A stretch of 64,000 nucleotides of DNA from Antiquaquibacter soli (GTDB lineage: Bacteria > Actinomycetota > Actinomycetes > Actinomycetales > Microbacteriaceae). The stretch covers positions 348,322 through 412,321 of the forward strand of contig NZ_JAUQUB010000002.1 in the NCBI RefSeq assembly GCF_030580675.1, in the 5' to 3' direction. The first letter of the stretch is position 1. Every line of letters begins with the position of its first letter. This document shows, one piece after another, positions 34,871 to 44,875 of the stretch. The notes below the pieces were generated by a model. The model saw nothing but the letters and a program-made list of their open reading frames with translations, was not told the origin of the DNA and did not search any database. Position numbers and translations under genes: made by a program.

Positions 34871-35310
34871 ATGCCCCTCGGCCCCCGCCCCGCTGACATC
34901 CCCCGAGTGCGCCGCACGGTCTCCGTCTACAAGGTGTCGTCGATCATCACCGGCACCTTCCTGCTGCTGCTCGTGCTCATGATGGTGACGCGCTACGGGT
35001 TCGGCGTCGACATCGAGTTGCTCGGCCCGTACGGGTTCCTTGCGCTCACGCCCAAAGAGCTCATCTCCGGCATCAACCTCTCGACGGTCATCCTCATCGT
35101 CCACGGCTGGCTGTACGTGCTCTACCTCGCGTGCGACCTCCTGCTGTGGCGCTACATCCGCTGGTCCTTCGGGAAGTTCGTCTTCATCGCCCTCGGCGGC
35201 ATCATCCCGCTGCTGTCCTTCTTCCTCGAGCGCCGCGTGCCGCGCGACGTCGAGGCCGCCATCGCCGCGGTGCAGCCCGCGCCCACCACCGAGCCCTCGG
35301 GAGCCGCCGC

Positions 35311-35314
<4 letters not shown>
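34871..35314 (+). CDS. DUF3817-family membrane protein
   Basis: 147 residues, three transmembrane helices (about 21-41, 67-88 and 98-115). The [24 protein letters not shown] start and the [27 protein letters not shown] middle are of the DUF3817 type; function unknown. Actinobacterial genomes often have it next to guaA, as here: its TGA overlaps the guaA ATG (ATGA), so the two are coupled. Confidence 0.8.
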
Positions 35315-36881
<1,567 letters not shown>

Positions 36882-36885
<4 letters not shown>

Positions 36886-36945
36886 GGCGTTAAGAAGGAG
36901 CCCATTTCTGGGCTCTTTCAGCCTCACTCCGAGCGCGTCCCGCGC
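36882..36945 (+). ncRNA. paired hairpins (copy 3, after guaA)
   Basis: Hairpin 1: 10-bp stem (36894-36903 with 36910-36919, one G-T pair) around the same ATTTCT loop as copies 1 and 2, enclosed by an outer 7-bp GTGAGGC/GCCTCAC pairing (36882-36888 with 36921-36927). Hairpin 2: GCGCG (36933-36937) with CGCGC (36941-36945) around TCC. Hairpin 1 ends in CTCTTTC, so termination after guaA is plausible. Confidence 0.55.
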
Positions 36946-37254
36946 GAGGCCGTAGGCGCGGCTCCCTCGTCGTCGTACCCCGCAACCGCCGAGGCGCAGC
37001 CTCGTCGGCGCTGGCGTCGCGGCGACGCGATGCGTCGCTCCTAGCTCCAGCGCGCCCGCCACACCCGAGCCGCCTCACGATCGCCCCGACCGCGAGCCCG
37101 GCTAGTGGGTGGGCCTGTCAGCTTCCGCGAGTGTTCCGAAAGTGCCGTGTCGGGGCGCTCCGAGGCGGCACTATCGGAACACTCGCGGTCCGAGGTGGGG
37201 CGTTAACGCGAGCGGGCCGCCCCCTAAGGGACGGCCCGCCGATGCATCCGTGCG
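36886..37254. other. 369-bp non-coding gap between guaA and the BI-1 gene
   Basis: Convergent genes. The left part has the paired hairpins (36894-36945), the right part a long inverted repeat (37125-37188). The middle (about 36950-37120) is GC-rich with minor stem potential (AGGCGCAGCCTCG and similar), but no ORF with codon bias, tRNA or known RNA was recognised. Confidence 0.6.
37125..37188. repeat. long intergenic inverted repeat 2
   Basis: 23-nt arms (37125-37147 and 37166-37188) complementary at 22 positions, 18-nt spacer. Lies between convergent guaA and the BI-1 gene and could act as a two-way terminator. Sequence is unrelated to inverted repeats 1 and 3. Confidence 0.75.
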
Positions 37255-38058
37255 TCAGTCGCGAGCGATCGCGAACATGCGCAGCAGCTCTAGGTAGAGC
37301 CACACGACGGTGACCATGATGCCGAAGGCACCCGTCCACCCGTACTTGCGCGGCGCCTTGTTCTGCACGCCCTTCTGGATGAAGTCGAAGTCGAGCACGA
37401 GCGAGTACGCCGCGAGGATCACGACGAACACGCCGAGGATGACGCCGAGCGGGACGCCCGGGATGATCTCCTGGCTGCGCAGGCCGAACGCGCCAACCTC
37501 CGGGGCGAAGATCATGATGCCGAGGTTCACGAGCGAGAAGATCGCGTAGCCGATCATCGCGATGAGGAACACCTTCGTGGCCTTCTTCGAAGCACGGATC
37601 TTGCCGCTCGCGAAGAGCGCGAGGGTCACGCCGACGACGACGAACGTGGCGATGACCGCCTGCAGGACGACGCCGGGCCACGCGATCTCGAAGAACGCGG
37701 AGATGCCGCCGATGAACACGCCCTCCGCCGCCGCGTAGGCGAGGATGAGCGCGGGCGACGGCTCCTTCTTGAAGATGTTGACGAGGGCCAGCACGAAGGC
37801 CACGATGCCGCCGAGCACGAACAGGAACGGGGCGACTCCGATCGTGAGCCAGCCGATCGCCGCGCCGACGAGCAGCACAGCGAACGCGCCCACCGTCTTG
37901 GCGATGGTGTCCTCGACCGTCATGACCTCGCCCTGGGGCTCGGCCGACGGGCGGTTGTAGATCTCGTCGAGCTGCTGCGCGGAGATGTCCTGCGCCGCGG
38001 CGACGCCACCCTGGGCGCTGAACGCCGGGTTGCGGAATGCGGGGTTGTTGCCTGCCAT
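37255..38058 (-). CDS. Bax inhibitor-1/YccA family membrane protein
   Basis: 267 residues, a 60-residue soluble start (MAGNNPAFRNPAFSAQGG, typical of actinobacterial members) and seven transmembrane helices. Motifs include SPALILAYAAAEGVFIGGISAFFE and the C-terminal AAYSLVLDFDFIQKGVQNKAPRKYGWTGAFG, where the aspartates correspond to the pH-sensing pair of BsYetJ-type calcium leak channels. The role in bacteria is uncertain. ATG with AAGAGGAG upstream. It is transcribed leftward. Confidence 0.88.
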   Translation of the reverse strand: MAGNNPAFRNPAFSAQGGVAAAQDISAQQLDEIYNRPSAEPQGEVMTVEDTIAKTVGAFAVLLVGAAIGWLTIGVAPFLFVLGGIVAFVLALVNIFKKEPSPALILAYAAAEGVFIGGISAFFEIAWPGVVLQAVIATFVVVGVTLALFASGKIRASKKATKVFLIAMIGYAIFSLVNLGIMIFAPEVGAFGLRSQEIIPGVPLGVILGVFVVILAAYSLVLDFDFIQKGVQNKAPRKYGWTGAFGIMVTVVWLYLELLRMFAIARD

Positions 38059-38093
38059 GTCTCCTCTTTCAGTGGGGAGTGAGTTGTTCTAAT

Positions 38094-38639
38094 TTACCCG
38101 TCCTGGCTGGAAGACGGCAGGGTACGGCGGGGCGGGGCGGTGGATGCCAGCAGTCGTGCTACCCAGGCGGAGCCGGCGAGCACGGCGAGGGAGATGACGA
38201 GGGCGGGGAGCATCCCCGAGTACTCGACGAAGAAGTTCGGCAGCACGATGCCGTTCGCGATCGGGAAGAGCACCGTGAGGTAGCTGCGCAGGGGCCGATG
38301 CCGCACGAGGAGCCAGCCGAGGTAGGGCACGACGAGCGTCCAGACCGAGAGCGGGCCCGTCAGCAGGATCCAGAGCTGACCCGTCGCCGGGGCGATCACG
38401 AGGATGCGACGCCAGCCCCGCGACGGCATGATCGACCAGCCCACCACGAACACCGTCGCGCCCTGCAGGAGGAAGAAGTTCGTGTAGGTGTTGGATGCCT
38501 GCAGCCCGATGCCCCCCGCGAGGATGAGCACGAGCCCCCACAGGTAGCGGTCCTCGTAGCGCCCCCAGGTGAGCGGCAGGGAGCGCGTCGGCTCGATCCA
38601 GCGCGGCTGCGGCGGGATGCCCGAAGCGGCCTCAGCCAA
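38094..38639 (-). CDS. hypothetical membrane protein (TTG start)
   Basis: 181 residues, about five transmembrane helices (about 33-48, 55-70, 82-98, 102-118, 140-160). It has a short soluble N-terminus (GIPPQPRWIEPTRSLPL). Not recognised. TTG (38639-38637) is proposed because it overlaps the previous stop in TTGGCTGA and the frame upstream is taken by the zinc-ribbon gene; a different start cannot be excluded. It is co-transcribed with the zinc-ribbon gene. Confidence 0.6.
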   Translation of the reverse strand: MAEAASGIPPQPRWIEPTRSLPLTWGRYEDRYLWGLVLILAGGIGLQASNTYTNFFLLQGATVFVVGWSIMPSRGWRRILVIAPATGQLWILLTGPLSVWTLVVPYLGWLLVRHRPLRSYLTVLFPIANGIVLPNFFVEYSGMLPALVISLAVLAGSAWVARLLASTAPPRRTLPSSSQDG

Positions 38640-39036
38640 CCCCGACCACCACGACCCACGCGATGACGGCGGCCCAGATGGCGAGCCAGACGTAGCCGAG
38701 CACCGTCGCAATGCGGGCGAGGAGCATCCCTCGCTCGCCGCTGCGGGCGATCTGGCGCATCGCGACGTGCCCGAAGAGCGCGGCGACAGGACCGCCGATG
38801 ACGCCGAGGACGAGGGCGACGAGGGCGAGCGGGTTGAGCGGCGCGCGCGGGGGCGCGACACCGTCGGGGCGGATGGCGGCGGGCACCTCCGTAGGCACCT
38901 GCGCAGTCCGTTCGAGGGGCGCCGCTGCGGCGGGTTCGACGGCCGGGTCGCCCGCGCGCTCGAGCCGGGCTCCGCACTGCAGGCAGAACTTCCATTCCTG
39001 GGAGAGCTCTGCCCCGCACGAAGGACACGTCGACAT
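38632..39036 (-). CDS. zinc-ribbon and DUF4190-type membrane protein
   Basis: 134 residues. A zinc ribbon (Cys4, Cys7, Cys18, Cys21: MSTCPSCGAELSQEWKFCLQCG), a Pro/Ala-rich linker (25-68), then two transmembrane helices with the DUF4190-like pattern LALVALVLGVIGGPVAALFGHVAMRQIARSGERG. It is a third member of the type seen at 16515 and 16862, with a metal-binding head. Start ATG (39036) has TAGCAT 7 nt upstream on the same strand. Only 18 bp separate it from the divergent GDPD gene. Confidence 0.75.
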   Translation of the reverse strand: MSTCPSCGAELSQEWKFCLQCGARLERAGDPAVEPAAAAPLERTAQVPTEVPAAIRPDGVAPPRAPLNPLALVALVLGVIGGPVAALFGHVAMRQIARSGERGMLLARIATVLGYVWLAIWAAVIAWVVVVGVG

Positions 39037-39054
39037 AAGTGGAATGCTAGTGGG
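39037..39054. promoter_or_regulatory. 18-bp divergent promoter region
   Basis: The minus-strand gene uses TAGCAT (complement of 39044-39049), 7 nt before its ATG. The plus-strand gene has a weak AATGCT (39043-39048), 6 nt before its GTG at 39055. The two -10 boxes overlap, so the two promoters should compete. Confidence 0.45.
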
Positions 39055-40038
39055 GTGACGAGCGCAGCACGGCCCCTCGTGATCGGCCACCGCGGGGCGA
39101 GCGGGTACCGGCCGGAGCACACCGCCGCCGCGTACCGCCTGGCGTTCCGCCTCGGCGCCGACGCGGTCGAACCGGACATCGTCGCCTCGAAGGACGGCGT
39201 GCTCGTGCTGCGTCACGAGAACGAGATCTCCGGAACGACGGATGTCGCCGACCGCCCCGAGTTCGCCGGGCGGCGCACCACGAAGACGATCGACGGCGCT
39301 CGCGTCACCGGCTGGTTCACCGAGGACTTCACGTGGGACGAGCTCGCGACCCTCCGGGCGCGGGAGCGACTGCCCCAGTTGCGCCAGTCCGCGGCGAGCT
39401 TCGACGGCACCGCGGGCATCCTGCGCTTGCGCGACCTCGTCGACCTCATGCCCGCCGATGCCCTCATGGTCGCCGAGATCAAGCACGCGACGTACTTCGC
39501 CTCGATCGGGCTGCCGCTCGAGGAGTTGTTCGCGAGCGAGATCCGCGACTGGGCCACGAGCGAGAACCTCATCGTGGAGAGCTTCGAGCAGTCGGTTCTC
39601 GGGCAGATCCGCGAGCGGGGCATCCCGGGTCGGTTCGTCTACCTGCTCGAGGCGGCCGGCTCGGCGCCCGACCTGCGCGCGCGTTTCGGCCGCAAGGCCC
39701 TGCCGTACTCGGCGCAACTGACGAATGCGGGGCTCGCTCGGCTCGCCGGCGAGGTGGACGGCATCAGCGTCGACAAGAAGCTGCTGCTGCGCACGGATGC
39801 CTCGGGCGCCGTCGTCGGCTCGACCGATCTCGTCAAGCGCGCTCACGCCGCCGGGCTCGAGGTGTACACGTGGACCCTGCGCGCGGAGAACCGCTTCCTC
39901 GGCAAGGGCATGCAGCGCGGCTCGGCGGCGCGCGACTTCGGCGACTGGCGGCGGGAGTTCCGCATCATCCTGGACTCCGGGATCGACGGGGTGTTCGCCG
40001 ACCAGCCCGACCTGGTGCGGGAGCTGCTCGATCGGTAG
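39055..40038 (+). CDS. glycerophosphodiester phosphodiesterase
   Basis: 327 residues. Hydrolyses deacylated phospholipid diesters to glycerol-3-phosphate and an alcohol. The catalytic core is VIGHRGASGYRPEHT (His and Arg) and ADAVEPDIVASKDGVLVLRHE (acidic metal ligands and the second His). The barrel ends with AAGLEVYTWTLRAENRFL and GIDGVFADQPDLV. No signal peptide, so it is probably cytosolic. GTG 39055 gives a start directly before the first strand. A large insertion (GTTDVADRPEFAGRRTTKTIDGARV) is common to the family. Confidence 0.9.
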   Translation: MTSAARPLVIGHRGASGYRPEHTAAAYRLAFRLGADAVEPDIVASKDGVLVLRHENEISGTTDVADRPEFAGRRTTKTIDGARVTGWFTEDFTWDELATLRARERLPQLRQSAASFDGTAGILRLRDLVDLMPADALMVAEIKHATYFASIGLPLEELFASEIRDWATSENLIVESFEQSVLGQIRERGIPGRFVYLLEAAGSAPDLRARFGRKALPYSAQLTNAGLARLAGEVDGISVDKKLLLRTDASGAVVGSTDLVKRAHAAGLEVYTWTLRAENRFLGKGMQRGSAARDFGDWRREFRIILDSGIDGVFADQPDLVRELLDR

Positions 40039-40060
40039 GGCCAGCGTCGCAGGCCGCACG

Positions 40061-40066
40061 TAGAAT
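40061..40066 (+). promoter_or_regulatory. -10 box of pcrA
   Basis: TAGAAT, 9 nt before the ATG at 40076, giving a transcript with no or a very short leader. Confidence 0.45.
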
Positions 40067-40075
40067 CGCTAGGCG

Positions 40076-42385
40076 ATGTCAGACCCCCTCCTCCTTCCGC
40101 CGACCACCGGGGTGAGCGACGCCCTCCTCGAGGGGCTCAACCCCCAGCAGCGCGAGGCGGTGCTCTACCGCGGCCAGTCGCTGCTCATCGTCGCGGGGGC
40201 GGGCTCCGGCAAGACGAGCGTGCTCACCCGTCGCATTGCGGGGCTCCTGCAGTCGCGCGAGGCGTGGCCGAGTCAGATCCTCGCGATCACGTTCACGAAC
40301 AAGGCCGCCGCCGAGATGCGCGAGCGCGTGCGCGGACTCATCGGCGAGGCGGCGGACGGCATGTGGATCTCGACGTTCCACTCGGCGTGCGTGCGCATCC
40401 TGCGCCGTCAGGCCGAGGCGATGGGGATGAAGCAGAGCTTCACCATCTACGACACCGCCGACTCGCGGGCGCTCATGAAGCGCATCATCAAGGAGCTGGA
40501 TGCCGACACCCTCGGCTTCACCGTCGGCGGCGCCCTGTCGCGCATCTCGCGGCTGAAGAACGAGCTCACCGACGTCGAGGCGTTCGCGCGCACCGCGAAC
40601 ATCTCGGACCCGAAGGAGGCCGTGCTGCTGGAGATCTTCCGGCAGTACACGGCCGCGCTGCGCCGCGCCAACGCGCTCGACTTCGACGACATCATCTCCG
40701 AGACGGTGTTCCTCTTCCGGGCCTTCCCGGAAGTGGCGGCGCTCTACCAGAAGCGCTTCCGGCACGTGCTCGTGGACGAGTACCAGGACACCAACCACGC
40801 CCAGTACGCCCTCGTGCGCGAGCTCGTGCAGCCGCCGAGGTTCGCGGAGGGCAGCGGCGAGCGGCCGCTGCCCGGGGCGTCCTTGACGGTCGTGGGCGAC
40901 AGCGACCAGTCGATCTACGCGTTCCGCGGGGCCGACATCCGCAACATCGTCGAGTTCGAGCGGGACTTCCCCCACTCGAAGGTCATCCTCCTCGAGCAGA
41001 ACTACCGCTCGACGCAGAACATCCTCGACGCCGCGAACGCGGTGATCTCGAACAACTTCGACCGCAAGGCGAAGAACCTCTTCACCGTCGTCGGCTCCGG
41101 CGAGAAGATCGTCGGCTACACGGGCTACTCGGGTCACGACGAGGCGCAGTTCGTGGCGGACGAGATCGAGAAGCTGCGCGACGCGGGGGCGAGCTACAAC
41201 GACGTCGCCGTCTTCGTGCGCACTAACTCGCAGACCCGACCGCTGGAAGAGATCTTCATCCGATCGGCGATCCCGTACCGCATCCCCGGTGGCACGAAGT
41301 TCTACGAGCGCGCCGAGGTCAAGGATGCGATGGCCTACCTCATCCAGGTCGCCAACCCCGACGACGACCTCGCGCTGCGCCGCATCATGAACGTGCCCAA
41401 GCGCGGCATCGGGCCCGCGACCGAGGCGGCGATGCAGGCGCACGCGGAGCGGCTCGGGATGCCCCTGCGCGAGGTGCTCCGCGACGCGCCGCAGCTCGGG
41501 CTCGGGCCGAAGGTGACCACCGCGATCGTCGAGCTCGGCGAGCTCCTCGACGAGATCGGCGCGACGGTCGCGACCGCGGCGCCCGCGGACATCCTCACCG
41601 CCCTCCTCACGCGCACCGGGTACCACCAGTCCCTCAAGAACTCGGGCGACCCGCAGGACGAGGCTCGCGCCGAGAACCTCGAGGAGCTCGTCTCGCAGGC
41701 CAAGGAGTTCCGGACCGCGAATCCGGAGGGCACGCTCATCGACTTCCTCACCGGGGTGGCGCTCTTCGCCGCCGCCGACGAGATCGACGACCACGACGGG
41801 TCCGTCTCGATCATGACCCTCCACACCGCGAAGGGCCTCGAGTACGACTCGGTGTTCCTCACCGGGCTCGAGGAGGACCTCCTGCCGCACCGCATGTCGG
41901 TGAACGAGGCCGGCGGCCTCGCCGAGGAGCGGCGCCTGTTCTACGTCGGCATCACCCGGGCGCGCAAGCGGCTGTTCCTCTCGCTCGCGGCATCCCGCGC
42001 GTCCTTCGGTGACGTGAGCGTCGCGATGCCGAGCCGCTACCTGGCCGAGATCCCCGGCGAGCTCATCGAGTGGCGGCAGAGCGCCGGCGGCGGGTTCCGC
42101 GGCGGGGCGCAGGGCCGGCTGCGGGCCGCGCCGATGCGCGACTCCTACTCGCTGCCGCCGGCGCCCAAGCAGAAGACCGAGTGGACGACCCCCATCACCA
42201 ACAAGGTGCGCGACAACGGCGACCTGACCCTGGCTGTGGGCGACCGCATCCGGCACACCGACTTCGGCGACGGCCGGGTCACCGCGGTCACCGGTGCGGG
42301 GCCGAAGGCGGTCGCGGAGGTGCAGTTCGAGCAGGCCGGGCGCAAGCGGCTGCTGATCAAGATCGCTCCCATTGAGAAGGTCTAG
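40076..42385 (+). CDS. pcrA: ATP-dependent DNA helicase PcrA/UvrD
   Basis: 769-residue SF1A 3'-5' helicase for repair and replication conflicts. Motifs in order: LNPQQREAV (Q), AGAGSGKTSVL (I), TFTNKAAAEMRERV (Ia), VDEYQDTN (II), VGDSDQSIYAFRGAD (III), LEQNYRST (IV), VSIMTLHTAKGLEYDSVFL (V) and EERRLFYVGITRARKRL (VI). The C-terminus ends with a Tudor-like part (GDRIRHTDFGDGRVTAVTG, KRLLIKIAPIEKV), which binds RNA polymerase in Bacillus PcrA. ATG 40076. Its end overlaps the RNB gene by 14 bp. Confidence 0.96.
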   Translation: MSDPLLLPPTTGVSDALLEGLNPQQREAVLYRGQSLLIVAGAGSGKTSVLTRRIAGLLQSREAWPSQILAITFTNKAAAEMRERVRGLIGEAADGMWISTFHSACVRILRRQAEAMGMKQSFTIYDTADSRALMKRIIKELDADTLGFTVGGALSRISRLKNELTDVEAFARTANISDPKEAVLLEIFRQYTAALRRANALDFDDIISETVFLFRAFPEVAALYQKRFRHVLVDEYQDTNHAQYALVRELVQPPRFAEGSGERPLPGASLTVVGDSDQSIYAFRGADIRNIVEFERDFPHSKVILLEQNYRSTQNILDAANAVISNNFDRKAKNLFTVVGSGEKIVGYTGYSGHDEAQFVADEIEKLRDAGASYNDVAVFVRTNSQTRPLEEIFIRSAIPYRIPGGTKFYERAEVKDAMAYLIQVANPDDDLALRRIMNVPKRGIGPATEAAMQAHAERLGMPLREVLRDAPQLGLGPKVTTAIVELGELLDEIGATVATAAPADILTALLTRTGYHQSLKNSGDPQDEARAENLEELVSQAKEFRTANPEGTLIDFLTGVALFAAADEIDDHDGSVSIMTLHTAKGLEYDSVFLTGLEEDLLPHRMSVNEAGGLAEERRLFYVGITRARKRLFLSLAASRASFGDVSVAMPSRYLAEIPGELIEWRQSAGGGFRGGAQGRLRAAPMRDSYSLPPAPKQKTEWTTPITNKVRDNGDLTLAVGDRIRHTDFGDGRVTAVTGAGPKAVAEVQFEQAGRKRLLIKIAPIEKV

Positions 42386-43814
42386 GCACCCGGAGGACGA
42401 GAAGCTCCTCGTACCCCGCGCGCGACAGCGCGAGGGGGTGCTCGCCGCGACCCTGCGGCAGATCCGCGATGAGCTGGGGCTGCCGGAGTCGTTCCCCGCG
42501 GAAGTCCAGGCGGAGGCGCGCGAGAGCGTGGCGGCCCATGAGCTCCCCGGCGCGGACCGCACGGGCATCCCGTTCGTCACGATCGATCCGCCCGGCGCCA
42601 CCGACCTGGATCAGGCGTTGCACCTCGAGCGCGCGGGTGACGGGTACACCGTGCATTACGCGATCGCCGATGTGCCCGCCTTCGTCCCGCCGCTCGGTGC
42701 GGTCGACACCGAGGCGCGCGAGCGGGGACAGACTCTGTACGCGCCGGACGGCCGCATCCCGCTGCACCCCACGGTGATCAGCGAGGATGCCGCATCCCTC
42801 CTGCCGGGCGCGGAGCGCGGTGCCTTCGTGTGGACGTTCGCGCTGGATGCCCGGGGCGAGACCACCTCGGTGGGGCTCGAGCGGGCGCGCATCCGCAGCC
42901 GCCGCCAGTTCTCGTACGCCGAAGTGCAATCGGCGATCGACGACGGCGAGGCCGGAGAGTCGCTGCAGCTGCTGCGCGAGGTGGGGATGCTCCGCCTCGA
43001 CCTCGAGCGCGAGCGCGGCGGCGCGAGCCTCAACCGGCCGGACGAGGAGATCGAGTTCGAGGGCGGTCGCTACTGGCTCGTGCGCCGTGCGCCGCTGCCG
43101 GTCGAGACGTGGAACGCGCAGATCTCGCTGCTCACCGGCATGGCGGCGGCGCGCATCATGATCGACGGGGGCGTGGGCATCCTGCGCACGATGCCGGAGC
43201 CGCTACCGGACACGATCGCGATGTTCCGTCGCCAGGTCGCCGCGCTCGGCTGCCCGTGGCCGGAGGGGATGCCCTACGGCGAGTTCCTCCGCGGGCTCGA
43301 CCACTCCACTCCCTCGGGGCTCGCCGCGGTGCATGCCGCGGCGTCCCTGTTCCGCGGCGCCGGGTACACCGCGTTCGACGGGGAGCCGCCCGAGAACCCG
43401 GTTCAGGCGGCGGTCGCCGCGCCCTACGCGCACACGACCGCGCCCTTGCGGCGGCTCGTCGACCGGTTCGTGCTGCTCACGTGCGAGTCGCTCGTCGGCG
43501 GTCGGGACGTGCCAGCGTGGGTGCGCGAGGCGCTCCCGACGCTGCCGAAGCTCATGGGGCGCTCGAACGGGCTCGCCTCCCGGCTCGAGCGCGCGTCGGT
43601 CGAGGCGATCGAGGCGGCGCTGCTCGAGCCGCGGGTGGGCGAGGTCTTCGACGCCGTCGTGATCTCGGCGCGCGAGGGCGGCGGCACGATCCAGCTCGCC
43701 GATCCTGTCGTCACGGCGGCCGTCGAGGGCGACCTGGGTGCGGGGGACACGGTGCGCGTGCGGCTCGCGGCAGCGGACATCCCGACGGGCGTCGTCGAGT
43801 TCGTGCTCGTCTAG
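42372..43814 (+). CDS. RNB-domain (RNase II/R family) ribonuclease
   Basis: 480 residues. The RNB catalytic domain (about 55-380) has FVTIDPPGATDLDQAL with the metal-binding aspartates and YAIADVPAFV; the later arginine-containing block YAHTTAPLRRLVDRF matches the catalytic end. The C-terminal 80 residues look like an S1-like fold. It lacks the N-terminal cold-shock domains of RNase II and R, so it is a short actinobacterial form. TTG 42372 lies inside the end of pcrA; no better start is visible before the RNB domain. Confidence 0.85.
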   Translation: MRRSRHPEDEKLLVPRARQREGVLAATLRQIRDELGLPESFPAEVQAEARESVAAHELPGADRTGIPFVTIDPPGATDLDQALHLERAGDGYTVHYAIADVPAFVPPLGAVDTEARERGQTLYAPDGRIPLHPTVISEDAASLLPGAERGAFVWTFALDARGETTSVGLERARIRSRRQFSYAEVQSAIDDGEAGESLQLLREVGMLRLDLERERGGASLNRPDEEIEFEGGRYWLVRRAPLPVETWNAQISLLTGMAAARIMIDGGVGILRTMPEPLPDTIAMFRRQVAALGCPWPEGMPYGEFLRGLDHSTPSGLAAVHAAASLFRGAGYTAFDGEPPENPVQAAVAAPYAHTTAPLRRLVDRFVLLTCESLVGGRDVPAWVREALPTLPKLMGRSNGLASRLERASVEAIEAALLEPRVGEVFDAVVISAREGGGTIQLADPVVTAAVEGDLGAGDTVRVRLAAADIPTGVVEFVLV

Positions 43815-43853
43815 TCGGCGCCTCCGATTGGCCCCGCCACCGCCCGCCATCCC

Positions 43854-43939
43854 TTCCGAAACGACGGAAATCGGGGCTCCCTTTCGCGGTACCCCGCGGA
43901 CGAGCCGCTCGTCTGTCGCCGATCTCCGTCGTTTCGGAA
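43854..43939. repeat. long intergenic inverted repeat 3
   Basis: 21-nt arms (43854-43874 and 43919-43939) complementary at 20 positions with a 44-nt spacer that itself holds two small hairpins (CGCGG/CCGCG and GACGAG/CTCGTC). Lies between the convergent RNB and MpaB-like genes. Confidence 0.75.
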
Positions 43940-43972
43940 AATGTCGGGAGGGGTGCCGCTGCGGTCAGCCGC

Positions 43973-44704
43973 TCAGCGCCCCGCGCGGAACCGCCGCAGG
44001 TAGTGGTCCTTCGGCCACTCCCGCACTCGGCGCGGCAGCCGCGGGTACACCCGCCGCGCGAGTCGCACGTAGCGCGCGAAGCGGCGCTCGTCGTGCTCGA
44101 GGCCGTAGTCGTCGCGCAGCGGCGCGGGCAGGAGGCCCGTCGTGACGACGCGGACGGCGGGCAGGAGGGCGCGCATCCACCAGGGCAGTCGGGCAGGGTG
44201 CAGCAGCTCGTGCGCGACACCGCGGGCGTCGTCTCCGACCTCGATGGGGTAGGCGTCCCAGTACGCCGCGAAGGCCGCTCGGCTCGCCGGCCACTGGGCG
44301 CGGGGAACGCCGAGCGCCGTGCCGACGACCGCGTAGTCGGCGAGCAGGGCCTCAGCGTCGGCGGGGGAGTCCGGTCCGTCGAGGATCTCGCGGATGCGCA
44401 TCGCCGTCGCGTAGATCGTCGCGGCGACCCAGAGCTGGAGCCCGGCATCCGTCGCGCCCGGCACCCCGGCGTGTGCTCCGCCGACGCGCCGGGCGATCGC
44501 GCGGGCTTCCTCGGGGGAGCCGTACACGGTGACATACAGGTAGGCGAGTGTGCCGTGCAGCCGGTCGAGCGGGCGTTCGGCGAAGTCGCTGTGCGCGGCC
44601 ACGCTGCGAGCGATCCGCGGGTCGGCGACCTGCAGCAGGATCGCGGCCGCGCCGCCCGCGAGCAGGATGCCCTCGCCCGAGACATCCCTGATCGACAGTG
44701 CCAC
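43973..44704 (-). CDS. oxygenase MpaB family protein (DUF2236)
   Basis: 243 residues, mostly helical. The family blocks are LLQVADPRIARSVAAHSDF, RLHGTLAYLYVTVYGSPEEARAIARRV, LWVAATIYATAMRI and the C-terminal RDDYGLEHDERRFARYVRLARRVYPRLPRRVRE. Relatives include fungal MpaB and the rubber oxygenase Lcp, which bind heme b, but many actinobacterial members are uncharacterised. GTG (44704-44702) has TAGGCT 6 nt upstream. Divergent from sucC. Confidence 0.8.
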   Translation of the reverse strand: MALSIRDVSGEGILLAGGAAAILLQVADPRIARSVAAHSDFAERPLDRLHGTLAYLYVTVYGSPEEARAIARRVGGAHAGVPGATDAGLQLWVAATIYATAMRIREILDGPDSPADAEALLADYAVVGTALGVPRAQWPASRAAFAAYWDAYPIEVGDDARGVAHELLHPARLPWWMRALLPAVRVVTTGLLPAPLRDDYGLEHDERRFARYVRLARRVYPRLPRRVREWPKDHYLRRFRAGR

Positions 44705-44710
44705 GACCCC

Positions 44711-44716
44711 AGCCTA
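44711..44716 (-). promoter_or_regulatory. -10 box for the leaderless MpaB-like gene
   Basis: TAGGCT on the minus strand, 6 nt before the GTG start. Confidence 0.5.
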
Positions 44717-44741
44717 AAGATCGCGCGAACTTTCGGGCCCG

Positions 44742-44815
44742 GGGAGCCGCGCGCGGACGCGGCTCCCAGGCGGAGCGAGTAGAGTTCTTCGTGGCCGAAT
44801 TGTCTTGACGTCGAG
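44742..44815 (+). promoter_or_regulatory. sucCD upstream region with hairpin and palindrome
   Basis: A perfect 10-bp stem (44742-44751 with 44758-44767) lies upstream of TAGAGT (44780-44785), a possible -10 box. CTTGACGTCGAG (44804-44815) is an imperfect palindrome around GACGTC that would sit just inside the transcript or form an operator. It is a candidate site for a TCA-cycle regulator; none can be named. Confidence 0.35.
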
Positions 44816-44875
44816 TTATTTTTCGCCGGGACCGCGGCCGATTCCCCACACCGACGCGCGATTGGAATTAGCAGC

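Noticed and set aside
40079..42601. An 840-codon minus-strand open frame over pcrA
   Set aside because: All helicase motifs are on the plus strand; the minus frame is compositional noise.
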